This document shows positions 27,801-36,856 of a stretch of DNA of 64,000 bases, one piece after another. Origin of the DNA: Ectothiorhodospiraceae bacterium (lineage in GTDB: Bacteria > Pseudomonadota > Gammaproteobacteria > HK1); NCBI GenBank assembly GCA_024234875.1, contig JACKNM010000021.1:17889-81888 (forward strand). Reading direction: 5' to 3'. A model generated the notes under the pieces. It saw only the letters and a list, made by a program, of their open reading frames with translations. It did not search any database and was not told the DNA's origin. Numbering within the stretch: the first letter of the stretch is position 1; each line of letters starts with the position of its first letter. A program made the position numbers and the translations under genes.

Positions 27801-28790
27801 TTCCGTGCCGCGGCGGACGTCGACCGAGGCGTCGAGCGCGAGCGGTCCGAGCGCGGCGGCATGCGTGGCCTCGACATCGCGCAGCGCCACCCGACCCTGG
27901 GCCGACTCGAGCGCGCCCCCGACCCAACGCGACGCGACGTCGCCTTCCAGCGTGCCGCGCGGGGCGAGCCCGAGCAGCGCCGGCAACCCGGGCGCGGCGC
28001 CGAGCGGCGCCGCCCGCGCCCGCAGGCGGACGTCGGCACTCCAGCCAGCGGCCATCGGGTCGCCGATCACGTCGACCACGACCTCCACCGAGCCGCCGTC
28101 GCCGACCCTGGCCGCGGCCTTCAGCGCATGCTCGCCGGGGCGGTTGCGCAGGTCCATCTCCAACCCGTCCAGCACCCCCGGTCGGTCGGAGTCGGACGCC
28201 CCGAGCCACACCAGCCGCGAGTCGACGAGACGCAGGTGACTCTGGCGCAGCAGCCAGCCGGAGAGCGCCTCGGCGTGGTCGCCGAGCGGTGGGTCCGCGG
28301 AGTCGGCGCGCTCCTTGCCGGCGGCGCCGACGGTCGTGCCCAGCGCGCGGACGGTGAGCCGGCCGCTCGGCGCGCGGGCGAGGGTGAGGGCCGCGCCCCG
28401 GATCTCGACCAGCCCCGGGCGCAGCTCGCGGGCCTCCCACGATCGCACCGGGTCGACCGTCATGCGCGCGCTGGTGAAGCGTGCAACCTCGCCGTTGCCG
28501 TCGCTGTCGTGCAGGCGCACGTCGTGGACCTCGACCACCGGGCGCCAGCCGTCCCAGGCGGCGGAGAGGCGGCCGATCGAGACCGGCTGGCCGAGCATCT
28601 CGCTCACCCGCCGGGTGATGTCGGCGCGGTAGTCGTCGACCCGCGGGAGCAGCAGGCGGACCGAGCCCGCGATGACGAGGACCAGCACCACGGCCACCCC
28701 GAGGGTGGCGAGGACGACCCGCAGCGCCGTGCGCAACGGACGCCGCCGGGGCGGGAGATCGGGGCCGGACTTGGGGGTGGTGCCTTGCAC
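24853..28790 (-). CDS. yhdP: YhdP family AsmA-like protein (C-terminus frameshifted)
   Basis: This AsmA-like giant of about 1300 residues is anchored by one N-terminal transmembrane helix (about residues 22-48). Family members bridge the periplasm and move phospholipid to the outer membrane. The frame is clean from 28790 down to about 25150 (ending GGNAYTQ). The C-terminal 90 residues are then split among frames: NDLRIEGSG, VAEDYEQEVTVTLRV, AAIWLAGD, TFDKVFAYRY, TITGS and a final tail with stop at 24853. About a dozen residues of the usual PVAGALAGGP-type segment are missing. An automatic call would place the stop at 25050. It lies downstream of rng, the standard order. Confidence 0.85.
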
Positions 28791-28831
28791 GGGCGGAGCG
28801 ACGTGGCCGCGGTACGGCTCGAGCCGGGAGC

Positions 28832-30466
28832 CTACATCAGGACCACGTCGTACTGCTCGCGCGAGTACTGCGGTTCGACCTGAAGGGTGATCGGCTTGCC
28901 GATGAACGCCTCGAGCTCGGCGAAGCTCGCCGACTCCTCGTCCACCAGGGTGTCGATGACCTCACGCGATGCGATCACGAGGAGCTTCTCGGTCTCGTAC
29001 TGGCGGGCCTCGCGCAGGATCTCGCGGAACAGCTCGTAGCACACGGTGTCGGTGGCCTTGATCGAGCCGCGTCCGCGACACGTGGGGCACGGGTCGCAGA
29101 GCACGTGCTCGAGGCTCTCGCGGGTTCGCTTGCGCGTCATCTGGACCAACCCGAGCGGGGAGACGGCGCTCACGTAGCTCTTGGTGTGATCGCGCTCCAG
29201 GCTCTTCTCCAACGCGCGCAGGACCTGGCGCTTGTGCTCCTCGTTGGTCATGTCGATGAAGTCGATGATGATGATCCCGCCGAGGTTGCGCAGCCGCACC
29301 TGGCGGGCGATCGCCTGCGCCGCCTCCAGGTTGGTCTTGAAGATCGTCTCGTCGAGGTTGCGATGGCCGACGTAGGCGCCGGTGTTCACGTCGACGGTGG
29401 TCATCGCCTCGGTCTGGTCGATCACCAGGTGACCACCGGACTTGAGCTGCACCTTGCGCCCCAGCGCCTTCTGGATCTCGTCCTCGACGCCGTAGAGATC
29501 GAAGATCGGGCGCTCGCCCACGTAGAGCTCGATGCGCGGGGTCATCTCGGGGATGAACTGACGCGTGAACTCGACCACCCGGCGCATGGTCTCGCGCGAG
29601 TCGATCCGCACGCGCTCGAGCTCGGTGCCGGTGAGCTCGCGCAGCGTGCGCACCACCAGCGGCAGGTCCTCGTGCACCAGGCTGGGGACGGGCGCCGAGC
29701 GCGCGCGCGTGACGAGGGACGCCCAGAGGCGCTCGAGGAAGTCCATGTCGGCGCGGACCACGGCGTCGGCGACGCCCTCGGCGGCGGTGCGCACGATGTA
29801 GCCGCCACGCCGGGGGAGGGCGCCCTCGTGCGCCGGCTCGGCGAGGAGGGTGCGCACCAGGTCGCGCAGCCGCGCACGCTCGGTGTCGACCTCGATACGC
29901 TGCGACACGCCCACCGTGTCCTCGTCCGGCATGTAGACGAGGTAGCAGGACGGAATCGACACGTGGGTGGTGATGCGCGCCCCCTTGCTGCCGATCGGGT
30001 CCTTGATCACCTGCACCAACAGCTCCTCGCCCTCGCGGAGCAGCTCGCTGATGCCGGGCACCGGACGCGGCCCACTGCCGGGCGGCGCCGGGAACGGGCC
30101 TGCCGAGCCCGGGCCGGCCGCATCGCCGGAGGCGGTCTCGAGCGCGCGCGGCGGGCCGTCGGCCGGCTGGCCGTCGCGGCTCTCCTCGCCGTGGGAGCGG
30201 TGGTCGTCGGTCTCGAGGGCGTGGCGCTGGGCCTGGGGCGGGAAGGCGACGTCGGAGGCGTGGAGGAAGGCCGCCCGCTCCAGCCCGACGTCGACGAAGG
30301 CCGCCTGCATCCCCGGTAGCACCCGGCAGACCCGCCCGCGATAGATGTTGCCGACGAGGCCGCGGCGACTGGCGCGCTCGATGAAGATCTCCTGCAACAC
30401 GCCGTTCTCGATGACCGCGACCCGGGTCTCGCGCGGCGTGACGTTCACCAGCAGCTCGGCGCTCAC
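28832..30466 (-). CDS. rng: Ribonuclease G
   Basis: This endoribonuclease matures 16S rRNA 5' ends and degrades mRNA. The GTG at 30466 gives the classic beginning SAELLVNVTPRETRVAVIE and is preceded by GGAGG; the 32-residue upstream extension was rejected. An S1 domain is at residues about 35-150, with a low-complexity insertion of about 60 residues (about 88-150). The catalytic aspartates are in TTVDVNTG and IIIDFIDM, and the zinc-link cysteines in CDPCPTCRGRG. At 544 residues it is slightly long because of the insertion. maf, the usual upstream neighbour, is absent. Confidence 0.95.
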   Translation of the reverse strand: MSAELLVNVTPRETRVAVIENGVLQEIFIERASRRGLVGNIYRGRVCRVLPGMQAAFVDVGLERAAFLHASDVAFPPQAQRHALETDDHRSHGEESRDGQPADGPPRALETASGDAAGPGSAGPFPAPPGSGPRPVPGISELLREGEELLVQVIKDPIGSKGARITTHVSIPSCYLVYMPDEDTVGVSQRIEVDTERARLRDLVRTLLAEPAHEGALPRRGGYIVRTAAEGVADAVVRADMDFLERLWASLVTRARSAPVPSLVHEDLPLVVRTLRELTGTELERVRIDSRETMRRVVEFTRQFIPEMTPRIELYVGERPIFDLYGVEDEIQKALGRKVQLKSGGHLVIDQTEAMTTVDVNTGAYVGHRNLDETIFKTNLEAAQAIARQVRLRNLGGIIIIDFIDMTNEEHKRQVLRALEKSLERDHTKSYVSAVSPLGLVQMTRKRTRESLEHVLCDPCPTCRGRGSIKATDTVCYELFREILREARQYETEKLLVIASREVIDTLVDEESASFAELEAFIGKPITLQVEPQYSREQYDVVLM

Positions 30467-31116
30467 AGCACCTCCGAAGATCCGGCGAGGGGACGCCCGG
30501 CCTCGGTCCGGCCGAGGGTCGGGCCCCGGAACACGCGCGGGCGACACGGCTCGAGCGCGCACGGCGCCGAGCAGCGATGCGGCGGCGCGGGCCGCGGCTC
30601 ACCATGCTCCGGGGCAAGGGCCAATCGTAGCCGTTGAGGCCGGTGAACGCACGGCGCGGGGCATCGTGCGGGTGGGTGTCGGTGGTCGACGGGCTTCAGA
30701 TTCGCGCCGCGCCGCCGACAATGTACGGGGTGTCGGATAGGAATGATTCGGCTATTCTCACCGCCCGAGGGACGACTGGCATGGTCCGTGCTGCCGAGCG
30801 CCGCGCGCTCGAGCGGCGTCGCGACCGCGCCGGTCGAGGACGACGGTGGCGCCACGGGTGCCGTCGGTCGCGCCGTCCAGGCGGGCCCCGAGAACGCCGC
30901 CGGACGCACCACCGAGGACATGAAGGCGTTTACGCACTGTCTGCCTGCCGCGAGGCCCGCCGAGCGTGCCTGGCCGCGTCGTGGGGACCACATCGCAGGG
31001 ACGCATGGCTCCACCGCCTTGCTCTCGCCCGATGCGTCGTCCCACATCGTGCCAGGCTCTGGTGCCGGGGTCCGCGCTCGGGTCGGCAGTCCGCAATCGC
31101 CCTGCGAGGTGCTCAC
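30467..31116. other. 650-base intergenic region between rng and the antiporter operon
   Basis: No conserved gene is recognised. A plus-strand frame at 30743-31132 could encode 129 residues but has no recognisable domain and overlaps the mnhE start, so it is not called. A region of lower GC at 30700-30765 (including GGCTATTCTCA) could hold a promoter. A sequence TGGCATG-GTCC-GTGCT at 30777-30792 has sigma-54 spacing but one mismatch in the -12 box. Confidence 0.5.
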
Positions 31117-31599
31117 GTGCCACACGCGCTGAGCCTGGGGCTCGTCCTGTACGTGCTCTGGCTACTGTTGTCGGGGATCTACGAGGCCTGGCTGATGGGC
31201 CTGGGCGCGCTGTCGTGCGCGTTCACGGTCTGGGTCGCGGCACGGATGGACGTGGTCGACCACGAGGGCCACCCGATTCACCTGCGGTGGGGGCGGCTGC
31301 TGGTCTACCTCGGCTGGCTCGGGCGCGAGATCGTCGTCGCCAACATCCAGGTGGTGCGCCTCATCCTGTCGCGGTCGATGGCGATCACCCCGACCGTCGC
31401 CCACGTGCCAGCGAGCCAGCGCACCGACCTCGGCCGCGTGATCTACGCCAACTCGATCACCCTGACCCCGGGCACCATCTCGATCGACGTGCGCGACGGC
31501 GACATCGAGGTCCACGCGCTCACCCGTGAGGGCATCGAGGCCCTGCTCGAGGGCGAGATGGACCGCCGCGTGCGCGAGCTCGAGGGAGAGCCCGGCTGA
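31117..31599 (+). CDS. mnhE: Monovalent cation/proton antiporter subunit E (MnhE/MrpE)
   Basis: First gene of a Mrp-type antiporter operon. The 160-residue protein has two or three N-terminal membrane helices followed by the conserved cytoplasmic part with VIYANSITLTPGTISIDV and DIEVHALT. The GTG at 31117 is preceded by GCGAGGT. MrpE assists assembly of the complex. The stop overlaps mnhF (TGATG). Confidence 0.93.
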   Translation: MPHALSLGLVLYVLWLLLSGIYEAWLMGLGALSCAFTVWVAARMDVVDHEGHPIHLRWGRLLVYLGWLGREIVVANIQVVRLILSRSMAITPTVAHVPASQRTDLGRVIYANSITLTPGTISIDVRDGDIEVHALTREGIEALLEGEMDRRVRELEGEPG

Positions 31600-31892
31600 T
31601 GCTCGCGGCGGCCATGCTCGCGCTGTTGGTGGCGATGGTGCTCGCGCTGGTGCGCGCCCTGTCCGGGCCCACCGTCTACGACCGCATCCTCGCCGTGAAC
31701 ACCTTCGGCACCAAGACGGTGCTGGTGATTGCCGTCTACAACTTCCTGTCGGGCCGGCCGGATTTCCTCGACATCGCGCTCGTCTACACCCTGATCAACT
31801 TCGTCGGCACGGTGGCGGTGCTCAAGTTCTTCGAGTACCGCGATCTCGGCGCCGCCAGCGGCTCGAACGGGGCCGAGGAGACGTCGCGATGA
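31599..31892 (+). CDS. mnhF: Monovalent cation/proton antiporter subunit F (MnhF/MrpF)
   Basis: A small 97-residue membrane protein with three helices. The conserved GPTVYDRILAVNTFGTK joins helices one and two and is diagnostic of MrpF, the subunit proposed to take part in sodium transport. It overlaps the genes on both sides, with a four-base ATGA overlap into mnhG. Confidence 0.94.
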   Translation: MLAAAMLALLVAMVLALVRALSGPTVYDRILAVNTFGTKTVLVIAVYNFLSGRPDFLDIALVYTLINFVGTVAVLKFFEYRDLGAASGSNGAEETSR

Positions 31893-32221
31893 GCCCGCTC
31901 GAGCTCATCGGCGGCATCGCGGTGCTGGTCGGCGGACTGCTCGCGGTGGTGGGCGGGATCGGCCTCATTCGCTTCCCGGACTTCTACACCCGCCTGCACG
32001 CGGCGAGCGTCACCGACACCCTGGCCACCGCCCTGGTGGTGCTCGGCCTCGCGCTGATGGCCTCGGGCGTGCTGGTGGTGGTGAAGCTCGTGCTGACGCT
32101 GGTGTTCCTGATCGCCACCGGCCCGGTGGCGGCCCACGCGCTCGCCAAGGCGGCCCTGCACGGCAGACTGCAGCCGCAGCTGGCGCGCGAAGCAGAGGAG
32201 GACCGGTCATCGAGCACCTGA
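31889..32221 (+). CDS. mnhG: Monovalent cation/proton antiporter subunit G (MnhG/MrpG)
   Basis: The 110-residue protein has three helices with the family signature GGIGLIRFPDFYTRLHAAS followed by TLATALVVLGLAL. It is needed for the stability of the Mrp complex. The ATG overlaps the mnhF stop, and its 3' end overlaps the MbhD-like gene. Confidence 0.94.
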   Translation: MSPLELIGGIAVLVGGLLAVVGGIGLIRFPDFYTRLHAASVTDTLATALVVLGLALMASGVLVVVKLVLTLVFLIATGPVAAHALAKAALHGRLQPQLAREAEEDRSSST

Positions 32222-32760
32222 TCGACCTCGCGCTCCTCGCCTTCCTGGTCGTGCTCGCGATCGGGATGGTGCGCCTGCGCAATCTGTTCGCGGTGGTGAT
32301 GCTGTTCGGCATCTACAGCCTGCTGTCGGCGGCGCTGTTCGTCGCGCTCGACGCGGTCGACGTCGCCTTCACCGAGGCGGCGGTCGGCGCCGGCATCTCG
32401 ACCATCCTGATGCTCGCGACCCTCGCCCTGACCAATGCGCGCGAGCGCTCGGTGACCCGACGCCGCGCCCTGGCGCTCGCGATCTGCACCGTGACCGGGC
32501 TGGTGCTGGTCTCGGCGATGGTCGACCTGCCGGTGTTCGGGGCCCTGGAGGCACCGGCCCACGCCCATGTCGTGCCACGTTATCTGCTCGACTCGTATCG
32601 CGAGATCGGTGTCCCGAACGTGGTGACGTCGGTGCTCGCGAGCTATCGGGGCTACGACACTCTCGGCGAGGTCACGGTGATCTTCACCGCCGGCCTCGGG
32701 GTGTTGTGCGTGCTCGGAGCGGGGCGCGAGCCGCCCGCCGACGATCGCGAAGACGGCTGA
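32209..32760 (+). CDS. MbhD/MbhE-like antiporter subunit (DUF4040)
   Basis: The 183-residue membrane protein joins an MbhD-like DUF4040 part (RNLFAVVMLFGIYSLLSAAL and DVAFTEAAVGAGISTILML) to an MbhE-like part (YRGYDTLGEVTVIFTAGLGV). In full Mrp complexes these sequences form the C-terminal region of MrpA. The start is uncertain. A strong AGGAGGA at 32196-32202 points to an ATC codon at 32209, which would be a rare start, or to CTG 32218. The first standard start is GTG 32251, which would cut into the first helix. It overlaps the end of mnhG. Confidence 0.82.
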   Translation: MEHLIDLALLAFLVVLAIGMVRLRNLFAVVMLFGIYSLLSAALFVALDAVDVAFTEAAVGAGISTILMLATLALTNARERSVTRRRALALAICTVTGLVLVSAMVDLPVFGALEAPAHAHVVPRYLLDSYREIGVPNVVTSVLASYRGYDTLGEVTVIFTAGLGVLCVLGAGREPPADDREDG

Positions 32761-32783
32761 GCCCGGGGAAGAGCGAGCACGAC

Positions 32784-33200
32784 ATGGAACACCACCTGGT
32801 CCTGCGGGTCGCCGCGAAGCTGCTGATCCCACCGATCCTGCTGTTCGCGCTGTACGTCCAGTTCCACGGTGACTTCGGTCCGGGCGGTGGTTTCCAGGCC
32901 GGGGTGATCTTCGGCGCCGGCTGCATCCTCTACGGTGTGGTGTTCGGGGTCGACAACCTGCAACGCGTGGTCCCCGCCGGGGTGGTGCGCGTGCTCTCGG
33001 CCGCCGGCGTGCTGCTCTACGCAGGAGTCGGGGTGTGGTCGCTACTGTCCGGTGGGAACTACCTGGACTACGGCGTGCTGGCAGCCGACCGCGTCCACGG
33101 ACAGCATCTCGGCATCATGCTGGTCGAGCTCGGCGTCGGCACCACGGTGTCGGCGGTGATGATCGGCCTGTTCTACGGCTTCACGAGCCTGCGGCCGTGA
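32784..33200 (+). CDS. mnhB: Monovalent cation/proton antiporter subunit B (MnhB/MrpB)
   Basis: This 138-residue, four-helix subunit carries the diagnostic HGDFGPGGGFQAGVIFGAG near residue 28 and the conserved GQHLGIMLVELGVG later. It matches MrpB/MbhF of Mrp antiporters and membrane-bound hydrogenases. ATG 32784 is 23 bases after the upstream stop. Confidence 0.94.
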   Translation: MEHHLVLRVAAKLLIPPILLFALYVQFHGDFGPGGGFQAGVIFGAGCILYGVVFGVDNLQRVVPAGVVRVLSAAGVLLYAGVGVWSLLSGGNYLDYGVLAADRVHGQHLGIMLVELGVGTTVSAVMIGLFYGFTSLRP

Positions 33201-33221
33201 ACGCGCGGGGTTGATTCGACA

Positions 33222-33596
33222 GTGCTCGAGCTGCTCGCCCTTCACTACAACTACCTCGCGGTCGTGGTGCTGATGATGACCGGCCTCTACGTCGTCATCG
33301 CCAACGGCAACCTGGTCAAGAAGGTCATCGGGCTGAACATCTTCCAGACCTCGGTGTTCATCCTCTACATCTCCTTCGGCAAACGACTGGGTGGCACCGC
33401 GCCGATCCTCTCTCCCGACTTTGAGCTCTACTCCAATCCGCTGCCGCACGTGCTGATCCTGACCGCCATCGTGGTCGGGGTCGCCACCACCGCGCTCGCG
33501 CTCGCCCTGGTGATCCGGATTCACCGTGGCTACGGGACGTTGGAGGAGGACGAGATCGAGCGCATCGAGGCCGAGGAGCAAGGAGGCGCCGGGTGA
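33222..33596 (+). CDS. mnhC: Monovalent cation/proton antiporter subunit C (MnhC/MrpC, NuoK-like)
   Basis: This NuoK-like subunit has 124 residues and three helices. The family pattern includes GLYVVIANGNLVKKVIGLNI and LPHVLILTAIVVGVATTALA. A GTG start is used, 21 bases after mnhB. The stop overlaps the GTG of mnhD (GTGA). A charged tail (EEDEIERIEAEE) extends into the cytoplasm. Confidence 0.94.
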   Translation: MLELLALHYNYLAVVVLMMTGLYVVIANGNLVKKVIGLNIFQTSVFILYISFGKRLGGTAPILSPDFELYSNPLPHVLILTAIVVGVATTALALALVIRIHRGYGTLEEDEIERIEAEEQGGAG

Positions 33597-35092
33597 GCGC
33601 GACGGCGGTGATGGCGCACCTTCCGGCGCTGGCGGTGGTGGTGCCGCTGATGACCGCGCCGCTCACCGTGCTGGTGAATCGGCCGGCTCTGGTGTGGCGT
33701 CTGGCGACGCTGTCGTGCCTGCTGACCTTCGCGGTCGCGGTCGGTCTGCTGGCGCGGGTGCTGGAGCTCGGGCCGTTCGTCTACGAGATCGGCGGTTGGG
33801 CTGCGCCCTGGGGCATCGAGTACCGGATCGACGCCTTCAACGCGTACGTCGTGCTGGTGGTCACCGGGGTCAGCGCCGTGGCGATGCCCTTCGCCCGCCG
33901 CAGCGTGGAGCGCGAGGTCGAGCGCGATCGCGCCTATCTCCTGTATTGCGCGTGGATGCTCGCGCTCACCGGCCTGGTCGGCATCGCGGTCACCGGCGAC
34001 CTCTTCAACGTCTTCGTGTTCCTCGAGATCAGCTCGCTGGCGACCTACGTGCTGGTGAGCATGGGCCGTGGCCGCGCGGCGCCGCTCGCGGCCCTGCGCT
34101 ATCTGGTGGTGGGGACGGTCGGCGCCACGTTCTTCCTCATCGGGGTCGGGCTGCTCTACGAGATGACCGGCAGTCTGAACATGGCCGACCTCGCGGCGCG
34201 CATCCCGCCGATTGCGGACAGTCGCGTCGTCCACGCCGGTTTCGTGTTCATCGTGCTCGGCCTCGCGCTGAAGGCGGCGCTGTTCCCGCTCCACGCCTGG
34301 TTGCCCGGCGCCTACGGTGCGGCGCCCTCGGCGGTGACCGCGTTCCTCGCCGGGACCGCGACCAAGGTCGCCATCTACGCGCTGCTGCGGGTGGTGTTCA
34401 CGGTATTCGGCGCGCGCTTCGCGTTCGGCACCATGGCCTTCGACGTGCTGCTGGTGCCTCTGGCGCTCGCCGGGATTCTGGTCGCCTCCGCGGTGGCGGT
34501 ATTCCAGCAGGACCTCAAGCGCATGCTCGCCTACTCGAGCGTCGCCCAGATCGGGTACATGCTGCTCGGAGCCGGGCTGGTGAGCGAGGCGGGCCTCACC
34601 GGCGGCATCGTGCACATGTTCAACCACGCGCTGGCGAAGACCGCGCTGTTCCTCGCGCTCGGGTGCATCGCCTACCGGGTCGGGACGGTCACCGTGGCCT
34701 CGATGGCGGGGCTCGGCCGGCGCATGCCCTGGACCATGGCCGCGTTCGTGCTCGGGGGGCTGAGCCTGGTCGGCGTGCCCCTCACCGCGGGCTTCGTGAG
34801 CAAGTGGTACCTGGTGCAGGCGGCGCTGGAGCGCGACCTCTGGTGGGTCGCGGCCATCGTGCTCTTCGCCTCGGTGTTGGCGCTCATCTACACCGGTCGG
34901 GTGGCCGAGGCGGCGTACTTCCGGCCAGCGGTGCCGGGCGGGCTGCCGGACCGCGCCCGCGAGGCGCCGCTCTCCATGCTGGTGCCGGTCTGGCTGCTGG
35001 TCGGCCTGAACTTCTACTTCGGCATCGATGCCGCGCTCTCCGCCGGAGTGGCCGGGGAGGCGGCGCGCGGGCTGCTGGGAGGCGTGTCGTGA
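33593..35092 (+). CDS. mnhD: Monovalent cation/proton antiporter subunit D, first copy (MnhD/MrpD)
   Basis: This 499-residue NuoN/NuoL-like antiporter subunit has about 14 helices. The proton-path residues are intact: the TM5 glutamate in GDLFNVFVFLEISSLATY and the TM7 lysine in LALKAALFPLHAWLPGAY, followed by the broken-helix region APSAVTAFLAGTATKVAIYAL. It starts with GTG overlapping mnhC and ends overlapping the second D-type gene. Confidence 0.93.
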   Translation: MSATAVMAHLPALAVVVPLMTAPLTVLVNRPALVWRLATLSCLLTFAVAVGLLARVLELGPFVYEIGGWAAPWGIEYRIDAFNAYVVLVVTGVSAVAMPFARRSVEREVERDRAYLLYCAWMLALTGLVGIAVTGDLFNVFVFLEISSLATYVLVSMGRGRAAPLAALRYLVVGTVGATFFLIGVGLLYEMTGSLNMADLAARIPPIADSRVVHAGFVFIVLGLALKAALFPLHAWLPGAYGAAPSAVTAFLAGTATKVAIYALLRVVFTVFGARFAFGTMAFDVLLVPLALAGILVASAVAVFQQDLKRMLAYSSVAQIGYMLLGAGLVSEAGLTGGIVHMFNHALAKTALFLALGCIAYRVGTVTVASMAGLGRRMPWTMAAFVLGGLSLVGVPLTAGFVSKWYLVQAALERDLWWVAAIVLFASVLALIYTGRVAEAAYFRPAVPGGLPDRAREAPLSMLVPVWLLVGLNFYFGIDAALSAGVAGEAARGLLGGVS

Positions 35093-36567
35093 GCGTCGAG
35101 ACGACCCTGGTGGTCGCGCTGCTCCTGCCCGCGTTGGGGTCGATCTTCGTCGGCCTGTCCGGCTGGCATCCGAACGTCCGCGAGACGGTCACGCTGGCCA
35201 CCGCCGGGATCACGCTGTGGCTGGTGGCCTCGCTGTGGCCGGTGGTGGCGGCCGGTGGGCGACCGCGGATCGAGCTGGTCGAGACCCTGCCGGGGGTTCC
35301 CCTGGTGCTCGAGCTCGAGCCGCTGGGCATGCTGTTCGCGCTGGTGGCGAGCTTCCTGTGGGTCGTCACCTCGGTGTATGCGATCGGCTACATGCGCGGC
35401 CACCACGAGCTCAACCAGACCCGCTTCTACGTCTGCTTCGCGGTGTCGATCTCCGGCGCGCTCGGCGTGGCGATGGCCGGCAACCTGTTCACGCTGTTCG
35501 TGTTCTACGAGGTGTTGACGCTCGCCACCTATCCCCTGGTGACCCATTCCGGCACCGAGGAGGCGCGCCGGGCGGGCCGGATCTACCTCGGGATCCTGCT
35601 CTCGACGTCGATCGGGCTGCAGCTCGCGGCCATCGTCTGGACCTGGGCCATCGCCGGCGGACTGGACTTCACGCCCGGCGGTTTGCTGGCCGGCAAGGTC
35701 GACGGCCCGACCGCCGGGATCCTGCTCTGCCTCTACGTCTTCGGCGTCGGCAAGGCGGCGATCATGCCGCTGCACCGCTGGCTGCCGGCGGCGATGGTGG
35801 CACCGACCCCGGTCAGTGCCCTGCTGCACGCGGTGGCGGTGGTCAAGGCGGGCGTGTTCACGGTGCTCAAGGTCGCGGTCTATGTCTTCGGGCTGGATCT
35901 CCTCTCCGAGCTCGAGGCCGGGCGCTGGCTGGCCTATCTCGCCGGCTTCACCATCATCGCCGCCTCGCTGATCGCGATGCGCAAGGACAACCTCAAGGCG
36001 CGGCTCGCCTACTCCACCGTGAGCCAGCTCTCCTACATCCTGCTCGGGGCGCTGCTCGCCACCAGCGCCTCGGTGGCCGGAGCGGGGATGCACATCGTCA
36101 TGCACGCGTTCGGCAAGATCACGTTGTTCTTCTGTGCCGGCGCGATCATGGTGGCCACCCACAAGACCGAGGTGAGCCAGCTCGCCGGGCTCGGTCGGCG
36201 GATGCCGATCACCATGGCGGCGTTCCTCGTCGGCAGCCTGAGCATCATCGGTCTGCCGCCGTTCGGCGGCATGTGGAGCAAGTGGTTCCTGGCCGCCGGC
36301 ACGCTGCAGGCGGGGGAGCAGGTGCTCCTCGGCGTGCTGATGCTCAGCTCGTTGCTGAACGTCGCCTACCTGCTGCCGATCCCGGCCAAGGCATTCTTCG
36401 GCAAGCCGACCGACCGTTCCGACGCCGGGGGATTCCAGGAAGCACCGATGGCCTGCGTCGCCGCGCTGGTGCTGACCGCGCTCGGCTGCGCCTTGCTGTT
36501 CATCGAGCCCGACCCGTTCCACCAGCTCGCCACCCAGGCGATCGCGCCGCTGGCGACGTCGCATTGA
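35089..36567 (+). CDS. Monovalent cation/proton antiporter subunit D family, second copy
   Basis: This is a second NuoN-like subunit of 492 residues, clearly paralogous to its neighbour but not a recent duplicate. The TM5 glutamate is present (GNLFTLFVFYEVLTLATY) and so is the TM7 lysine (GVGKAAIMPLHRWLPAAM), with TPVSALLHAVAVVKAG after it. GTG 35089 overlaps the previous stop (GTGA). The conserved residues suggest it also pumps protons or exchanges cations. Confidence 0.92.
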   Translation: MSVETTLVVALLLPALGSIFVGLSGWHPNVRETVTLATAGITLWLVASLWPVVAAGGRPRIELVETLPGVPLVLELEPLGMLFALVASFLWVVTSVYAIGYMRGHHELNQTRFYVCFAVSISGALGVAMAGNLFTLFVFYEVLTLATYPLVTHSGTEEARRAGRIYLGILLSTSIGLQLAAIVWTWAIAGGLDFTPGGLLAGKVDGPTAGILLCLYVFGVGKAAIMPLHRWLPAAMVAPTPVSALLHAVAVVKAGVFTVLKVAVYVFGLDLLSELEAGRWLAYLAGFTIIAASLIAMRKDNLKARLAYSTVSQLSYILLGALLATSASVAGAGMHIVMHAFGKITLFFCAGAIMVATHKTEVSQLAGLGRRMPITMAAFLVGSLSIIGLPPFGGMWSKWFLAAGTLQAGEQVLLGVLMLSSLLNVAYLLPIPAKAFFGKPTDRSDAGGFQEAPMACVAALVLTALGCALLFIEPDPFHQLATQAIAPLATSH

Positions 36568-36574
36568 TCCGCAG

Positions 36575-36847
36575 GTGACCGCGATGCACGACCAACGCAT
36601 CCGCTTTCTCGACCGGCCCGAGAACGTGCGCCGCCTGCTGCGCGTGTTCTACGTGGTCTGCCTGGGGCTGATCGCGGCGGACCTCGTCTACCACCGCCAC
36701 GTCTCGCATCCATTGGAGAGCATGCCCGGCTTCTACGGCGTTTACGGCTTCGTCGCCTGCGTGCTGCTGGTGCTGGTGGCCAAGCAGATGCGCCGGCTGC
36801 TGATGCGCGACGAGCACTACTACGACCGTCGAGACGGCGGGCAGTGA
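36575..36847 (+). CDS. Small membrane protein of the antiporter operon
   Basis: The 90-residue protein has two predicted helices (residues about 20-37 and 52-70) joined by a short loop with YHRHVSHPLESMPGFYGVYG, and ends in a charged tail rich in Arg, Asp and Tyr. It begins with GTG 36575, or ATG 36584, seven bases after the second D gene, and is followed within ten bases by the third. I do not recognise a named domain. Its position suggests an accessory or assembly subunit of the complex. Confidence 0.82.
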   Translation: MTAMHDQRIRFLDRPENVRRLLRVFYVVCLGLIAADLVYHRHVSHPLESMPGFYGVYGFVACVLLVLVAKQMRRLLMRDEHYYDRRDGGQ

Positions 36848-36856
36848 GGGACTGAC

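Noticed and set aside
30777..30792. TGGCATG-GTCC-GTGCT as a sigma-54 promoter for the antiporter operon
   Set aside because: Spacing is right but the -12 box has a mismatch, and there is no known link of this operon to RpoN; kept only as a note in the intergenic entry.
30467..31116. Expected maf gene upstream of rng
   Set aside because: No Maf-like motif was found in any frame of the 650-base gap, so the usual maf-rng pairing is absent here.
30743..31132. 129-residue plus-strand frame between rng and mnhE
   Set aside because: No domain, no good ribosome site, and it overlaps the well-supported mnhE start.
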